64,000 nucleotides of DNA from contig NZ_JAHNZO010000032.1 in the NCBI RefSeq assembly GCF_018998565.1, forward strand, positions 1-64,000, read 5' to 3'. The position numbers were made by a program, and so were the translations under genes. This document shows positions 42,908 through 51,410 of this stretch, piece by piece (positions within the stretch are counted from its first letter, which is position 1; every line of letters starts with the position of its first letter). This DNA is from Paenibacillus oleatilyticus. GTDB taxonomy: Bacteria; Bacillota; Bacilli; Paenibacillales; NBRC-103111. The notes below the pieces were generated by a model. The model searched no databases. It worked only from the letters and a program-made list of their open reading frames with translations, and had not been told where the DNA came from.

Positions 42908-43906
42908 ATGAGTGTTACGATCAAAGACATCGCCAAACTGGCCGGCGTGTCGCATACGACCGTTTCCCGGGCATTGAACGACAGCCCGCTGATCAACCCG
43001 GAAACGAAAGAGCGTATTAAAGCGATTGCGGGAAGCATGAACTATACTCCGAATTACAGCGCGCGAAGCTTGGTGCTGGATCGATCATACAATTTAGGGC
43101 TGTTTTTTACAACCCTGCATACCGGTACCTCCGCCGGGTTTTTGTACGAAGCCATCAAGGGCGTGAACGACGTCATTAAAGACGACTACAACTTGATCGT
43201 GCGGGGGATTGACGATTACAAGAGTTTTCATAAAGTGAACCGCAAAAATTTCGACGGCATCATCGTCATGAGCCAAAGCGAAAGCGACCAATCGTTCATC
43301 GAATATGCTTCGGACAAAGAGATTCCGCTTGTGGTGCTGAACCGCCCCGTCGAGAGTGTCCAAGTGATGAACTTCGTCCCGGACGACCAGAGCGGCGCTT
43401 ACCGGCTTACGGAGTACTTGGTGCAGCAGGGACACCGCCATATTGCGATCATCGAGGGGAAACAGGGGTTCAAATCGACGCAAGCCCGCCGCGACGGGTA
43501 TCGCGAGGCGCTCCGTAAGCACGGGATCACCGTGCCGGAAGCGTACTATGTCAGCGGCAATTACGATCTGGAAAGCGGTCACGCGGCCATGAGCAAGCTG
43601 CTGGAGCTGCCCGACCGGCCGACTGCCGTTTTTTGCTGCAACGACGACATGGCGCTCGGTGCGGTGAAAGCCGTGACGGAGCGGGGCTTGTCGGTGCCGG
43701 AAGACATTTCGGTGGCTGGCTTCGACGACCATCTGTTCTCGGCTTTCATGTCGCCTGCGTTGACCACGGTTCGCAGACCGATCGAAGAGCTGAGCCGGGC
43801 CGGAGCGGAGAAGCTCCTGAAGTTCATCGAGACGAAGCATTCGGAAAAATCGGTCGTTCTTTTCCATACGGAGCTGGTCATCCGCGACTCCGTTAAATCC
43901 ATTTAA
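42908..43906 (+). CDS. LacI-family regulator of the gluconate/mannonate operon
   Basis: A 332-aa LacI/GalR regulator: HTH at 1-55 (VTIKDIAKLAGVSHTTVSRALND) with the hinge YTPNYSARSL, then a periplasmic-binding-protein-like sensor domain. I start at ATG 42908, 6-7 bases after GGGAGGTGG; an in-frame upstream start would add five residues and bury the SD. It is the first gene of the operon, 22 bases before the LarA-like gene, so it likely controls its own operon in response to gluconate, mannonate or a related acid (inferred from neighbours). Confidence 0.88.
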   Translation: MSVTIKDIAKLAGVSHTTVSRALNDSPLINPETKERIKAIAGSMNYTPNYSARSLVLDRSYNLGLFFTTLHTGTSAGFLYEAIKGVNDVIKDDYNLIVRGIDDYKSFHKVNRKNFDGIIVMSQSESDQSFIEYASDKEIPLVVLNRPVESVQVMNFVPDDQSGAYRLTEYLVQQGHRHIAIIEGKQGFKSTQARRDGYREALRKHGITVPEAYYVSGNYDLESGHAAMSKLLELPDRPTAVFCCNDDMALGAVKAVTERGLSVPEDISVAGFDDHLFSAFMSPALTTVRRPIEELSRAGAEKLLKFIETKHSEKSVVLFHTELVIRDSVKSI

Positions 43907-43928
43907 TTCGTTTGGGGAGGCAAATAAC

Positions 43929-45197
43929 ATGAGCGTACTCAGAACGCTTCTGCAAGACATCCCGATTCCGCAAATGGTCCGCATCCGTCAGAAGTTCGAC
44001 GGAACCCGGCTGGACCGCCCGACCGAGGATTTGGAGCGCGAGCTGGCGAAGCCCGGCGCGATCGACCGGATCAAGCCCGGCCAGCAGGTGGCCGTGGCGG
44101 TGGGCAGCCGCGGCGTGGCAAACATCGCCGCCTTCACCCGGACGACGATCGATGCGATCAAGCGGGCGGGCGCCCATCCGTTCATCGTCCCCTGCATGGG
44201 CAGTCACGGCGGCGCGACCGCCGAAGGGCAGAAGGAAGTTCTGCACCATCTCGGCGTTACGGAAGAAGCGATGGGAGCGCCGATCCGTTCGACGATGGAG
44301 GTCGTGCAGATCGACCAGCTGCCGAACGGGCTCCCGGTTTACGTCGACAAATATGCGTACGAGGCGGACGCCATCGTCGTTATCAACCGCGTGAAGCCGC
44401 ACACTGCCTTCCGCGGCAAAATCGAAAGCGGCATTATGAAAATGATTTCCATCGGGCTCGGCAAGCAAAAAGGGGCGGAAGCGTGCCACCAGCTCGGCTT
44501 CAAATATATGGCGGAAAACGTGCCGGCCATGGCTCGGATTATGCTCGATAAGCTGCCGATCCTGTTCGGCGTGGCGCTGGTGGAAAATGCATACGACGAA
44601 ACGTGCATCGTCGAAGTGCTGCCCGCAGCTCAGGTGGAGGAACGCGAGATGGTGCTGCTCGAGATCGCCAAAGCCCGGCTGCCGAAAATTTTATTCGATC
44701 AAATCGACGTCCTGGTCATCGATTACATCGGCAAAAACATCAGCGGCGACGGCATGGACCCGAACATTACCGGCCGTTACCCGACGCCGTATGCGCATGG
44801 CGGCCCCGACGTATCCAAGATGGTCGTGCTCGACACGACGCCGGAAACGAAAGGCAACGCCAACGGCGTCGGCACGGCCGATTTCACGACGCAGCGGCTG
44901 GTCGACAAGATGGATTTGGCTGCGACTTACGCCAACGGGCTGACTTCCACCGTATGCGCACCGACCAAAATCGCAACGACTCTCGAAAACGACCTGTATG
45001 CCATCAAAGCCGCGGTCAAAACCTGCAATATTTTGGATTATACCCAATGCCGGCTTGTACGTATACGGGATACGCTGCATTTGGGCGAAATCGAAATCTC
45101 GGTCAATCTGCTCGAGGAAGCGAAGCTTCATCCGGATATCGAGATTTTGACCGACCCGTACGATCTGTCATTCAACAGCGAAGGGAATCTGGTATAA
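43929..45197 (+). CDS. LarA-family (DUF2088) nickel-pincer racemase/epimerase homologue
   Basis: A 422-aa protein of the lactate racemase (LarA) superfamily. Aligning by eye to LarA, the nickel-pincer site residues appear as Arg61 (GSRG), His93 (GSHGG), His158 (KPH), Lys171 (IMK, the likely tethering Lys) and His187 (ACH). LarA enzymes racemise or epimerise 2-hydroxy acids using the NPN cofactor made by LarB, LarC and LarE, none of which is in this window. Its neighbours are a gluconokinase, a mannonate-oxidoreductase-like SDR and 6-phosphogluconate dehydrogenase. A D-gluconate 2-epimerase role (gluconate to/from D-mannonate), known for some LarA homologues, therefore fits best; a generic 2-hydroxy-acid racemase remains possible. 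The next gene starts on the base after its stop. Confidence 0.8.
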   Translation: MSVLRTLLQDIPIPQMVRIRQKFDGTRLDRPTEDLERELAKPGAIDRIKPGQQVAVAVGSRGVANIAAFTRTTIDAIKRAGAHPFIVPCMGSHGGATAEGQKEVLHHLGVTEEAMGAPIRSTMEVVQIDQLPNGLPVYVDKYAYEADAIVVINRVKPHTAFRGKIESGIMKMISIGLGKQKGAEACHQLGFKYMAENVPAMARIMLDKLPILFGVALVENAYDETCIVEVLPAAQVEEREMVLLEIAKARLPKILFDQIDVLVIDYIGKNISGDGMDPNITGRYPTPYAHGGPDVSKMVVLDTTPETKGNANGVGTADFTTQRLVDKMDLAATYANGLTSTVCAPTKIATTLENDLYAIKAAVKTCNILDYTQCRLVRIRDTLHLGEIEISVNLLEEAKLHPDIEILTDPYDLSFNSEGNLV

Positions 45198-46757
45198 ATG
45201 AGCGGTTTGTCTGTACCCAAGCCTTACATCATTGCCGCGGACATCGGCACGACGAGCACCAAGACGCTGGTGATCGACCGGAGGGGCCGCGTGCTTGCGT
45301 CCCATGCGGTGGAGTATCCGCTTTACACGCCCAAGCCGGATATGGCCGAGCAGGACCCGGAAGAAATTTATCAAGCGGTTCTTACCGCCATTCGCGAAGT
45401 CGTCAGCAAAGCGGCCATTTTGCCCGGACAAGTGCTGTGCGTCTCGTTCAGCTCGGCGATGCACAGCCTGATCGCGGTGGACCGTGATTTGACTCCGTTG
45501 ACGCGCTGCATCACATGGGCGGACAACCGCAGCGTCGGCTACGTCAAAGTGCTGAAGGAAGAGCGGAACGGCCATGAGATTTACCGGAACACGGGCACTC
45601 CGATTCATCCGATGTCGCCTCTGCTGAAGCTGATGTGGTTCAGGGACAATCGGCCGGACCTGTTCGAGCAGGCGTATAAGTTTATCGGCATCAAAGAATA
45701 CGTGTTCGGCAAGCTGTTCGGCAAGCTGGTGATCGACTACTCGCTGGCAAGCTGCACCGGGCTGTTCAACCTGCGGGAGCTGGCGTGGGATAAGCAGGCG
45801 CTCGAAGCCTGCGGCGTCCGGCCCGAGCAGCTGTCAGAGCCCGTATCGACTACGCACGTGCTGCAAGGGTTGACTGTCGGGGATGCAGCCTCGATGGGGC
45901 TCTCGGCGGATACGCCTTTTGTGGTAGGCGCGTCCGACGGCGTGCTGGCCAACCTCGGCGTCGGCGCTTTTGAGCCGGGCGTTTACGCGGTAACGATCGG
46001 CACCAGCGGCGCTGTCCGCGGCGTCGTGCGAGAGCCGATAACCGATCCGAAGGGCCGGCTGTTCTGCTATGCGCTCAAGGAAGATTTCTGGGTCGTCGGC
46101 GGCGCGATCAACAACGGCGGCATCATGTTCCGGTGGGTGCGCGATCAGCTTGCGACGGCGGAAGCGGAGGAAGGGCGGCGCTTGGGCATGGACCCGTACG
46201 ACTATTTGACGTCTCTGGCCCGCGAGGTGGCTGCAGGCTCAGACGGACTCATCTTCCTGCCGCTGCTTGCCGGCGAGCGGGCGCCGTACTGGAACGCGAA
46301 CGCACGCGGCGTATTTTTCGGACTATCACTCTATCATCAGAAGAAGCACATGATCCGGGCGGTGCTGGAGGGCGTCATGTACCGGATTCATTCGGTCGTT
46401 TCCGCGCTGGAGGAGCTCAGTGGCCCAACCCGGGAGGTACGCGCCTCCGGCGGCTTTGCCCGCTCTTCGTTCTGGCTTCAGATGATGGCCGACGTACTGA
46501 ATGCGAACGTCGCCGTGCCGAATACGATCGAAAGCTCCGGCCTTGGGGCCGCGCAGCTCGGCATGCTGGCGCTCGGCGAGATCAAGGACTTCTCCAGCGT
46601 TCACGATTGGATGCAGGTGGAGCAGTCGCTTCGCGCAAGCGAGCCGAACCACGAAGTATATCAACAGTTGACAAAAATTTATAATCGTGTGTACCATCAG
46701 TTGAAGGATGAGTTTGATGCCATCGCCTCCTTTCAACAGATTCACACGCAATCTTAG
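45198..46757 (+). CDS. gntK: Gluconokinase, FGGY family
   Basis: A 519-aa FGGY carbohydrate kinase: N-terminal phosphate loop DIGTTSTKT (about 15-23), substrate region EQDPEEIYQ and WADNRS, and C-terminal ATP-site patterns including GTSGAVRG and ASGGFARS. The segment YPLYTPKPDMAEQDPEEI closely resembles Bacillus gluconate kinase GntK. It would phosphorylate gluconate to 6-phosphogluconate, the substrate of the dehydrogenase encoded at 47759. The ATG immediately follows the stop of the LarA-like gene, so translation is coupled. Xylulokinase-like substrates are less likely in this context. Confidence 0.87.
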   Translation: MSGLSVPKPYIIAADIGTTSTKTLVIDRRGRVLASHAVEYPLYTPKPDMAEQDPEEIYQAVLTAIREVVSKAAILPGQVLCVSFSSAMHSLIAVDRDLTPLTRCITWADNRSVGYVKVLKEERNGHEIYRNTGTPIHPMSPLLKLMWFRDNRPDLFEQAYKFIGIKEYVFGKLFGKLVIDYSLASCTGLFNLRELAWDKQALEACGVRPEQLSEPVSTTHVLQGLTVGDAASMGLSADTPFVVGASDGVLANLGVGAFEPGVYAVTIGTSGAVRGVVREPITDPKGRLFCYALKEDFWVVGGAINNGGIMFRWVRDQLATAEAEEGRRLGMDPYDYLTSLAREVAAGSDGLIFLPLLAGERAPYWNANARGVFFGLSLYHQKKHMIRAVLEGVMYRIHSVVSALEELSGPTREVRASGGFARSSFWLQMMADVLNANVAVPNTIESSGLGAAQLGMLALGEIKDFSSVHDWMQVEQSLRASEPNHEVYQQLTKIYNRVYHQLKDEFDAIASFQQIHTQS

Positions 46758-46770
46758 GAGGCATCGGGCC

Positions 46771-47538
46771 ATGAACTTATTCGATTTATCGGGAAAAACG
46801 GCAGTTATCATCGGAGGCAACAGCACCTTGGGCGGAACGATGGGGATTGCGCTTGGCGGACACGGGGCGGATGTCGCAGTGGTCGGGCGCAATATGGAGA
46901 AATCCGAAGAAGTTGCGAAGCGGATCGAAGCGGCCGGCGGACGGGCCAAGTGCTTTTCGGCGGATGCGACGAAAGCCGAGGACTTGAAGCGGGTGCTGTC
47001 CGAAGTGCTTGCCTGGACGGGACGCTGCGATATTCTGATGAACTGTCCGGGCAAAAACAGCGCGACGCCGTTTTTTGACATTACGATGGACGAATGGGAT
47101 TCGATTATGGAAGTGAATCTCAAAAGCGTCGTGTTGGCGTGTCAAATTTTTGGGAAGCATATGGTGGACAAGGGCGAAGGAGGCAGCATTATTAACATCT
47201 CCTCCGTATCTTCGGACCCGCCGCTGTCCAAAGTGTTCACGTACTCCGCTTCCAAAGCGGCGGTGAACAACGTCACCCAATTTCTGGCGCGCGAATTCGC
47301 TCCGGCGCGCGTGCGTGTCAATGCCATCATTCCGGGCTTCTTCCCGGCTGAGCAAAACCGCAAAATTTTGTCTCCCGAGCGTGTCGAATCGATCATGCGT
47401 CATACGCCGATGAACCGTTTCGGCGAAGCGGAAGAGCTTCAGGGCGCAGCCGTGTATCTGGCTTCGGAGAAAGCTTCGAGTTTCGTCACCGGCACGGTGC
47501 TGCGGGTGGACGGGGGCTTTGGAGCGATGACGATTTAA
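46771..47538 (+). CDS. SDR oxidoreductase, D-mannonate oxidoreductase (UxuB/YjmF)-like
   Basis: A 255-aa short-chain dehydrogenase. The cofactor loop is GGNSTLGG (in place of TGxxxGIG), with catalytic Ser in ISSVSS and YSASK. The stretch PGFFPAEQNRKIL and MNRFGEAEEL closely resembles the Bacillus fructuronate reductase/mannonate oxidoreductase YjmF (UxuB); gluconate 5-dehydrogenase is the alternative. The start ATG at 46771 follows TTAGGAGG; the longer in-frame ORF begins inside gntK. With the LarA-like epimerase and gluconokinase it could convert fructuronate to mannonate, then gluconate, then 6-phosphogluconate. Confidence 0.83.
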   Translation: MNLFDLSGKTAVIIGGNSTLGGTMGIALGGHGADVAVVGRNMEKSEEVAKRIEAAGGRAKCFSADATKAEDLKRVLSEVLAWTGRCDILMNCPGKNSATPFFDITMDEWDSIMEVNLKSVVLACQIFGKHMVDKGEGGSIINISSVSSDPPLSKVFTYSASKAAVNNVTQFLAREFAPARVRVNAIIPGFFPAEQNRKILSPERVESIMRHTPMNRFGEAEELQGAAVYLASEKASSFVTGTVLRVDGGFGAMTI

Positions 47539-47576
47539 GCGGGTAGGACCAGCTCCCAAACCGACTCAGGTGCAGC

Positions 47577-47676
47577 AATATCCATCTCCGGTCGCTCTTG
47601 AAAATGGATTCCTTGAACTTACCTTGCGGTAAGAATCCATTTTCAAAGGCGACACGCAGGCTCTTCGATGGATATT
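47577..47676. repeat. Nested palindrome between the SDR gene and gnd
   Basis: Four pairs of arms nest within 100 bases: AATATCCATC/GATGGATATT, GTCGC/GCGAC, TTGAAAATGGATTC/GAATCCATTTTCAA (14 bp, perfect) and CTTACC/GGTAAG around TTGC. It has no U-tract. It could be an RNA leader, a small palindromic mobile repeat, or a processing site. Confidence 0.75.
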
Positions 47677-47758
47677 CTGACCTCCGTCTCTTGTGAGAAG
47701 TTCCAAATCCCTTAAATCGTCAAAATTAAAATAGAAAAAGGAAGGAAGAGAAACCACA

Positions 47759-49171
47759 ATGTCCAAACAACAAGTCGGCGTTATCGGTCTTGCGGTCATG
47801 GGGAAAAACCTGGCTCTGAACATCGAAAGCAGAGGCTTCACAGTATCCGTCTTCAACCGTTCGCGGGAGAAAACGGATGCGCTGCTCGCTGAAGCGCAAG
47901 GCAAGAAGATGGTCGGTACATACAGCATCGAGGAATTCGTAGCTTCGCTCGAAACGCCTCGCAAAATTTTAATCATGGTGCAAGCGGGCCATGCGACAGA
48001 CGACACGATTAACCAGTTGGTTCCTCATCTGGAAAAAGGCGATATTATCATCGACGGCGGCAACGCATTTTTCCCCGACACCCAGCGCCGCAACAAGGAG
48101 CTGGAAGCGCACGGCCTCCGCTTTATCGGGACGGGCGTATCCGGCGGCGAGGAAGGCGCGCTGAAGGGCCCTGCGATCATGCCAGGCGGGCAAAAGGACG
48201 CCTACGAGCTGGTCGCTCCGATTCTGACGGCCATTTCGGCCAAAGTGAACGGCGACCCTTGCTGCACCTACATCGGACCGGACGGCGCCGGCCATTACGT
48301 CAAGATGGTACATAACGGCATCGAGTACGGCGACATGCAGCTCATCTGCGAAGCGTACCATCTGCTCAAAGACGTGCTTGGCGTCAGCACGCAGGAGCTT
48401 CATGAGATTTTCGCCGATTGGAACAAGGGCGAGCTGGACAGCTACCTGATCGAAATCACAACCGACATTTTCACCAAATACGATTCGGAAACGGGCAAAC
48501 CGATGGTCGATGTCATTCTCGATTCCGCCGGCCAGAAGGGTACGGGCAAATGGACAAGCCAAAGCGCGCTCGATCTCGGCGTTCCGTTGTCCATCATTAC
48601 CGAATCCGTCTTCTCCCGCTTCATCTCGGCGATGAAAGAAGAACGCGTTGCCGCCAGCAAAGTGCTGAACGGACCAAAGCAAGCGGCATTCGACGGCGAC
48701 CGCGCGGCGTTTATCGAAGCGGTACGGAAGGCGCTGTATGCGAGCAAAATTTGCTCTTACGCACAGGGCTTCGCCCAAATGAGAGCGGCAAGCGAGGAAT
48801 ACAACTGGAGCCTGGACTACGGCAGCATTGCGATGATTTTCCGCGGCGGCTGCATTATCCGCGCCCGTTTCCTGCAGAACATCAAGGATGCGTACGACCG
48901 CAATCCGGAGCTGAAAAACCTGCTGCTTGACGAATACTTCAAGGGCATCGTGGAGCAATACCAGGACGCTTGGAGAAACGTCGTCGCAACGGCAATTACC
49001 CGCGGCGTGCCGGTTCCGGCCTTCGCTTCCGCGCTGGCTTACTACGACAGCTACCGGACCGAGCGTTTGCCGGCCAACCTGCTGCAAGCGCAGCGCGATT
49101 ATTTCGGCGCGCATACCTTCAAACGGGTTGACAAAGAAGGCACCTTCCACTTCCACTGGATGGAAAACTAA
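47759..49171 (+). CDS. gnd: 6-phosphogluconate dehydrogenase, decarboxylating
   Basis: A 470-aa full-length enzyme that oxidises and decarboxylates 6-phosphogluconate to ribulose 5-phosphate. N-terminal Rossmann loop [12 protein letters not shown] (about 10-21), substrate motif [11 protein letters not shown] (about 127-137), catalytic Lys/His region [18 protein letters not shown] and C-terminal [16 protein letters not shown] are all present. The SD AAGGAAGGAAGAG lies about 10 bases before the ATG. It lies 220 bases after the SDR gene, across the nested palindrome, so it may have its own control while using the product of the upstream gluconokinase. Confidence 0.96.
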   Translation: MSKQQVGVIGLAVMGKNLALNIESRGFTVSVFNRSREKTDALLAEAQGKKMVGTYSIEEFVASLETPRKILIMVQAGHATDDTINQLVPHLEKGDIIIDGGNAFFPDTQRRNKELEAHGLRFIGTGVSGGEEGALKGPAIMPGGQKDAYELVAPILTAISAKVNGDPCCTYIGPDGAGHYVKMVHNGIEYGDMQLICEAYHLLKDVLGVSTQELHEIFADWNKGELDSYLIEITTDIFTKYDSETGKPMVDVILDSAGQKGTGKWTSQSALDLGVPLSIITESVFSRFISAMKEERVAASKVLNGPKQAAFDGDRAAFIEAVRKALYASKICSYAQGFAQMRAASEEYNWSLDYGSIAMIFRGGCIIRARFLQNIKDAYDRNPELKNLLLDEYFKGIVEQYQDAWRNVVATAITRGVPVPAFASALAYYDSYRTERLPANLLQAQRDYFGAHTFKRVDKEGTFHFHWMEN

Positions 49172-49175
49172 GCGG

Positions 49176-49517
49176 CTACAGGTGCCTTTTGATGCGGTCC
49201 GGCTTTACCGGATGCAGACCGAAGGACGCTTCGTACAGCCAGTTCTTGAGCCGGTCGGCCTCCATATCGTGGCCGCCCCGCCGCTGAATGAGCATCAAAG
49301 CGATTTCGGCAAAATATCTGAAGTTTTTAAGCAGCCGTGGCTGGGAAAGATCCGTCAAGTTCGGGTCTTCCTCAGCCACCTTTTTTTTAATATACTCCAG
49401 CATCCAGACGATTTCTTCTCGGCATAAGGGTCGTGTGGGATCCATGATTTGTTCCAGCTTGTGCCCGGTCCAGTCGGGACCGGCTGCGCTGGGTTGCGGT
49501 AGAGCGCCTTGCGTCAT
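49176..49517 (-). CDS. Small hypothetical protein
   Basis: A 113-aa protein read leftwards and convergent with gnd. I start at ATG 49517 because GGGAGAA lies about 9 bases upstream; an in-frame ATG at 49559 would add 14 residues. The N-terminus is a Pro/Gly-rich segment; the remainder is helical and amphipathic (EEIVWMLEYIKKKVAEEDPN, then NFRYFAEIALMLIQRRGG). There is no signal peptide, cysteine or known motif. I do not recognise the family. Confidence 0.55.
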   Translation of the reverse strand: MTQGALPQPSAAGPDWTGHKLEQIMDPTRPLCREEIVWMLEYIKKKVAEEDPNLTDLSQPRLLKNFRYFAEIALMLIQRRGGHDMEADRLKNWLYEASFGLHPVKPDRIKRHL

Positions 49518-49682
49518 ATGACCGTGTTCTCCCTTCGGGAAATGTGCATTAAACATCATGACTGATCTGGCTGGAATTTATTCACAACCATCTTATGATT
49601 TTGTCAAACTTTCTATTCACACGGTGTCGGCTATGATATGATAGGGTCAGTTGAATGATGCGAAAGTCAGAGGTGCAGGGAA

Positions 49683-50198
49683 GTGGAATACCGTAACATC
49701 GTGTTGGTCGGTATGATGGGAACCGGCAAATCCTCCGTCGGACAAGCACTCGCTTCGAGGCTGAACTGGGTGTACGAGGATACGGACGCTGCCATTGAGC
49801 GGGCGCAGGGAATGAGCATTACCCGAATGTTTGCGGAGTTCGGAGAGCCTTTCTTCCGCAAAGCGGAAAGCGAGACGATCGAACGGACGCTGCAAGGTCG
49901 GCATCAAGTGGTGGCGACCGGAGGCGGGGCCGTTCTGGCTGAGCAAAACCGGATACTCATGAAGCGCAGCGGTCTGGTTGTCGTGCTGAAGGCGTCCGCC
50001 GAAACGATCATCGAACGGGTCCGGTCCGATCAAAGCCGTCCGTTGCTGCAAGGCGGAGTCGAAGACCGCGTACGCCACATTATGGAGAGCCGCAAGCACG
50101 CGTACGATTTTGCGGATCTCCATGTCGATACGGATGGCAAGACCGTCGGGCAGATCGTCGACGAGATTTGCAGCCGTTTGGAGCGGGAGTGGGCTTAA
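49683..50198 (+). CDS. aroK: Shikimate kinase
   Basis: A 171-aa kinase that phosphorylates shikimate at the 3-hydroxyl in chorismate synthesis. Walker A GMMGTGKSS (10-18), shikimate-binding DTDAAIE (about 33-39), FRKAESE and the GGGAVL loop (about 79-84), and the lid Arg in SRPLL are present. It starts at GTG after AGGTGCAGGG. A TATGATATGATAG -10-like sequence lies at 49632-49644. It is separate from the EPSP synthase gene at 51411, with three small genes between. Confidence 0.94.
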   Translation: MEYRNIVLVGMMGTGKSSVGQALASRLNWVYEDTDAAIERAQGMSITRMFAEFGEPFFRKAESETIERTLQGRHQVVATGGGAVLAEQNRILMKRSGLVVVLKASAETIIERVRSDQSRPLLQGGVEDRVRHIMESRKHAYDFADLHVDTDGKTVGQIVDEICSRLEREWA

Positions 50199-50488
50199 AG
50201 CTGCTCCCATTCGAGCATGCCGCCGGTCATGTTGACAAGACCGGAGAAGCCTTGGGCTTCCAAATATTCAAGCGCCCGCCCGCTGCGATTGCCGCTGCGG
50301 CAGACGAGAATCGTTTCGCTGTGCTGCGGGATTTCACTAAGGCGCTGAGGGATTTCCATCAGCGGAATATGCTTGGCTCCCGGAATCATGCCGAGCGCGA
50401 CTTCTTCCGGTTCGCGCACGTCGATGATGGTAAGCTTTTCGCCGTTTTCAAGCCGTTGCTTGACTTCTTGCGGGGTAATCGTATGCAT
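50195..50488 (-). CDS. Rhodanese-domain sulfurtransferase
   Basis: A 97-aa single-domain rhodanese with the active-site loop CRSGNRS; the persulfide-forming Cys is residue 63. ATG 50488 has a good SD (AAGGAGG). It is convergent with aroK and overlaps its 3' end by 4 bases. Single-domain rhodaneses of this length (GlpE/YqhL/PspE type) transfer sulfur to acceptors such as cyanide or thiol proteins; the acceptor is unknown. Confidence 0.9.
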   Translation of the reverse strand: MHTITPQEVKQRLENGEKLTIIDVREPEEVALGMIPGAKHIPLMEIPQRLSEIPQHSETILVCRSGNRSGRALEYLEAQGFSGLVNMTGGMLEWEQL

Positions 50489-50616
50489 CAATACAGCCTC
50501 CTTCTCGTTCGGCTTGCGGCCGACTTGCCTTCATCATAAAAAGAAAACGGCAGCGTGTCAAACAAAGCGGAACGCCTGTCGTTGATGACGCTTATTTCGA
50601 ATGGGGACGATATCGG

Positions 50617-51009
50617 ATGACCGTACTTTATATAGGTCTGGCGGGAATCGCCGGAGCATTGGCACGGTACGGATTGTCCGTCGCGATGAATCCGCATCAG
50701 GTCACCTCGCTGCCATGGGGAACGCTGCTCTGCAACCTGGCCGGCTGCCTGACGCTTGGCTTTCTGGCCTATTTGCCCGGTTTGAAGCGATATCCGGACC
50801 TTCGCGCCGCGCTGACGACCGGATTCGTCGGAGCGTTTACAACCTTCTCGACGTTAAGCTGGGAGCTCGTATCCATGCTCCAGCAGCAGCTTTGGACGAT
50901 CGCCGCGATTTATTTTATCGTCAGCCTGTGGGGCGGAATCGGCTGCATTCGTCTCGGGCGTCGGTTCGGCTTAAATTTGGCGGCGGTAAAAAGGGGTTCT
51001 GAGGAATGA
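50617..51009 (+). CDS. crcB: Fluoride channel, Fluc/CrcB family (subunit 1)
   Basis: A 130-aa four-helix membrane protein that exports fluoride. Family signatures: GALARYG near the N-terminus, GTLLCNLAGC (central Asn) and GFVGAFTTFSTLSWE with the Phe/Ser/Thr residues of the fluoride pore. The second family member follows with a 4-base ATGA overlap, so the pair may form a heterodimer, as paired CrcB proteins do in Bacillus. I see no fluoride riboswitch in the 128 bases upstream. Confidence 0.93.
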   Translation: MTVLYIGLAGIAGALARYGLSVAMNPHQVTSLPWGTLLCNLAGCLTLGFLAYLPGLKRYPDLRAALTTGFVGAFTTFSTLSWELVSMLQQQLWTIAAIYFIVSLWGGIGCIRLGRRFGLNLAAVKRGSEE

Positions 51010-51389
51010 TGTCGAATACGTTAGGAACGCTGCTGCTCGTAAGCGCAGGAGGCTTTGCCGGCGCCGTTGCAAGGTATTGGATCGGCAGCCGGATCGCGGA
51101 ACGCTTCAGAACTTCTCTGCCGTACGGAACGCTGACGGTCAACCTGATCGGTTCGTTCTTGTTGGGCGTCCTGTGGGGAGGAGGGGCAGACGGCCGGCTG
51201 ATGGCGCTCCTTGGCAGCGGGTTTATGGGAGCATTCACGACCTTTTCGACGCTAAAGCTGGAAAGCGAAGGGCTGCTTCGCCAAGGCGAAAGCCGGACGG
51301 CCTGGCTGTATATGGGGCTGTCGTATACACTCGGTTTGCTGCTTGCTTATGCAGGTTATATCGTTTCAATTACATATATAAAGCTCTGA
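51006..51389 (+). CDS. crcB: Fluoride channel, Fluc/CrcB family (subunit 2)
   Basis: A 127-aa paralogue of the preceding protein with the same landmarks: GAVARYWIG, YGTLTVNLIGSF and GFMGAFTTFSTLKLE. Its start overlaps the previous stop (ATGA); ATG 51009, one codon later, is equally possible. aroA begins 22 bases downstream, so the pair is probably transcribed through into it. Confidence 0.93.
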   Translation: MMSNTLGTLLLVSAGGFAGAVARYWIGSRIAERFRTSLPYGTLTVNLIGSFLLGVLWGGGADGRLMALLGSGFMGAFTTFSTLKLESEGLLRQGESRTAWLYMGLSYTLGLLLAYAGYIVSITYIKL

Positions 51390-51410
51390 CGGACAAGGAG
51401 AGATACTACG

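Noticed and set aside
43633-43896. Small out-of-frame ORFs within the lacI gene
   Set aside because: They lie wholly inside a well-supported LacI gene and show no coding features of their own.
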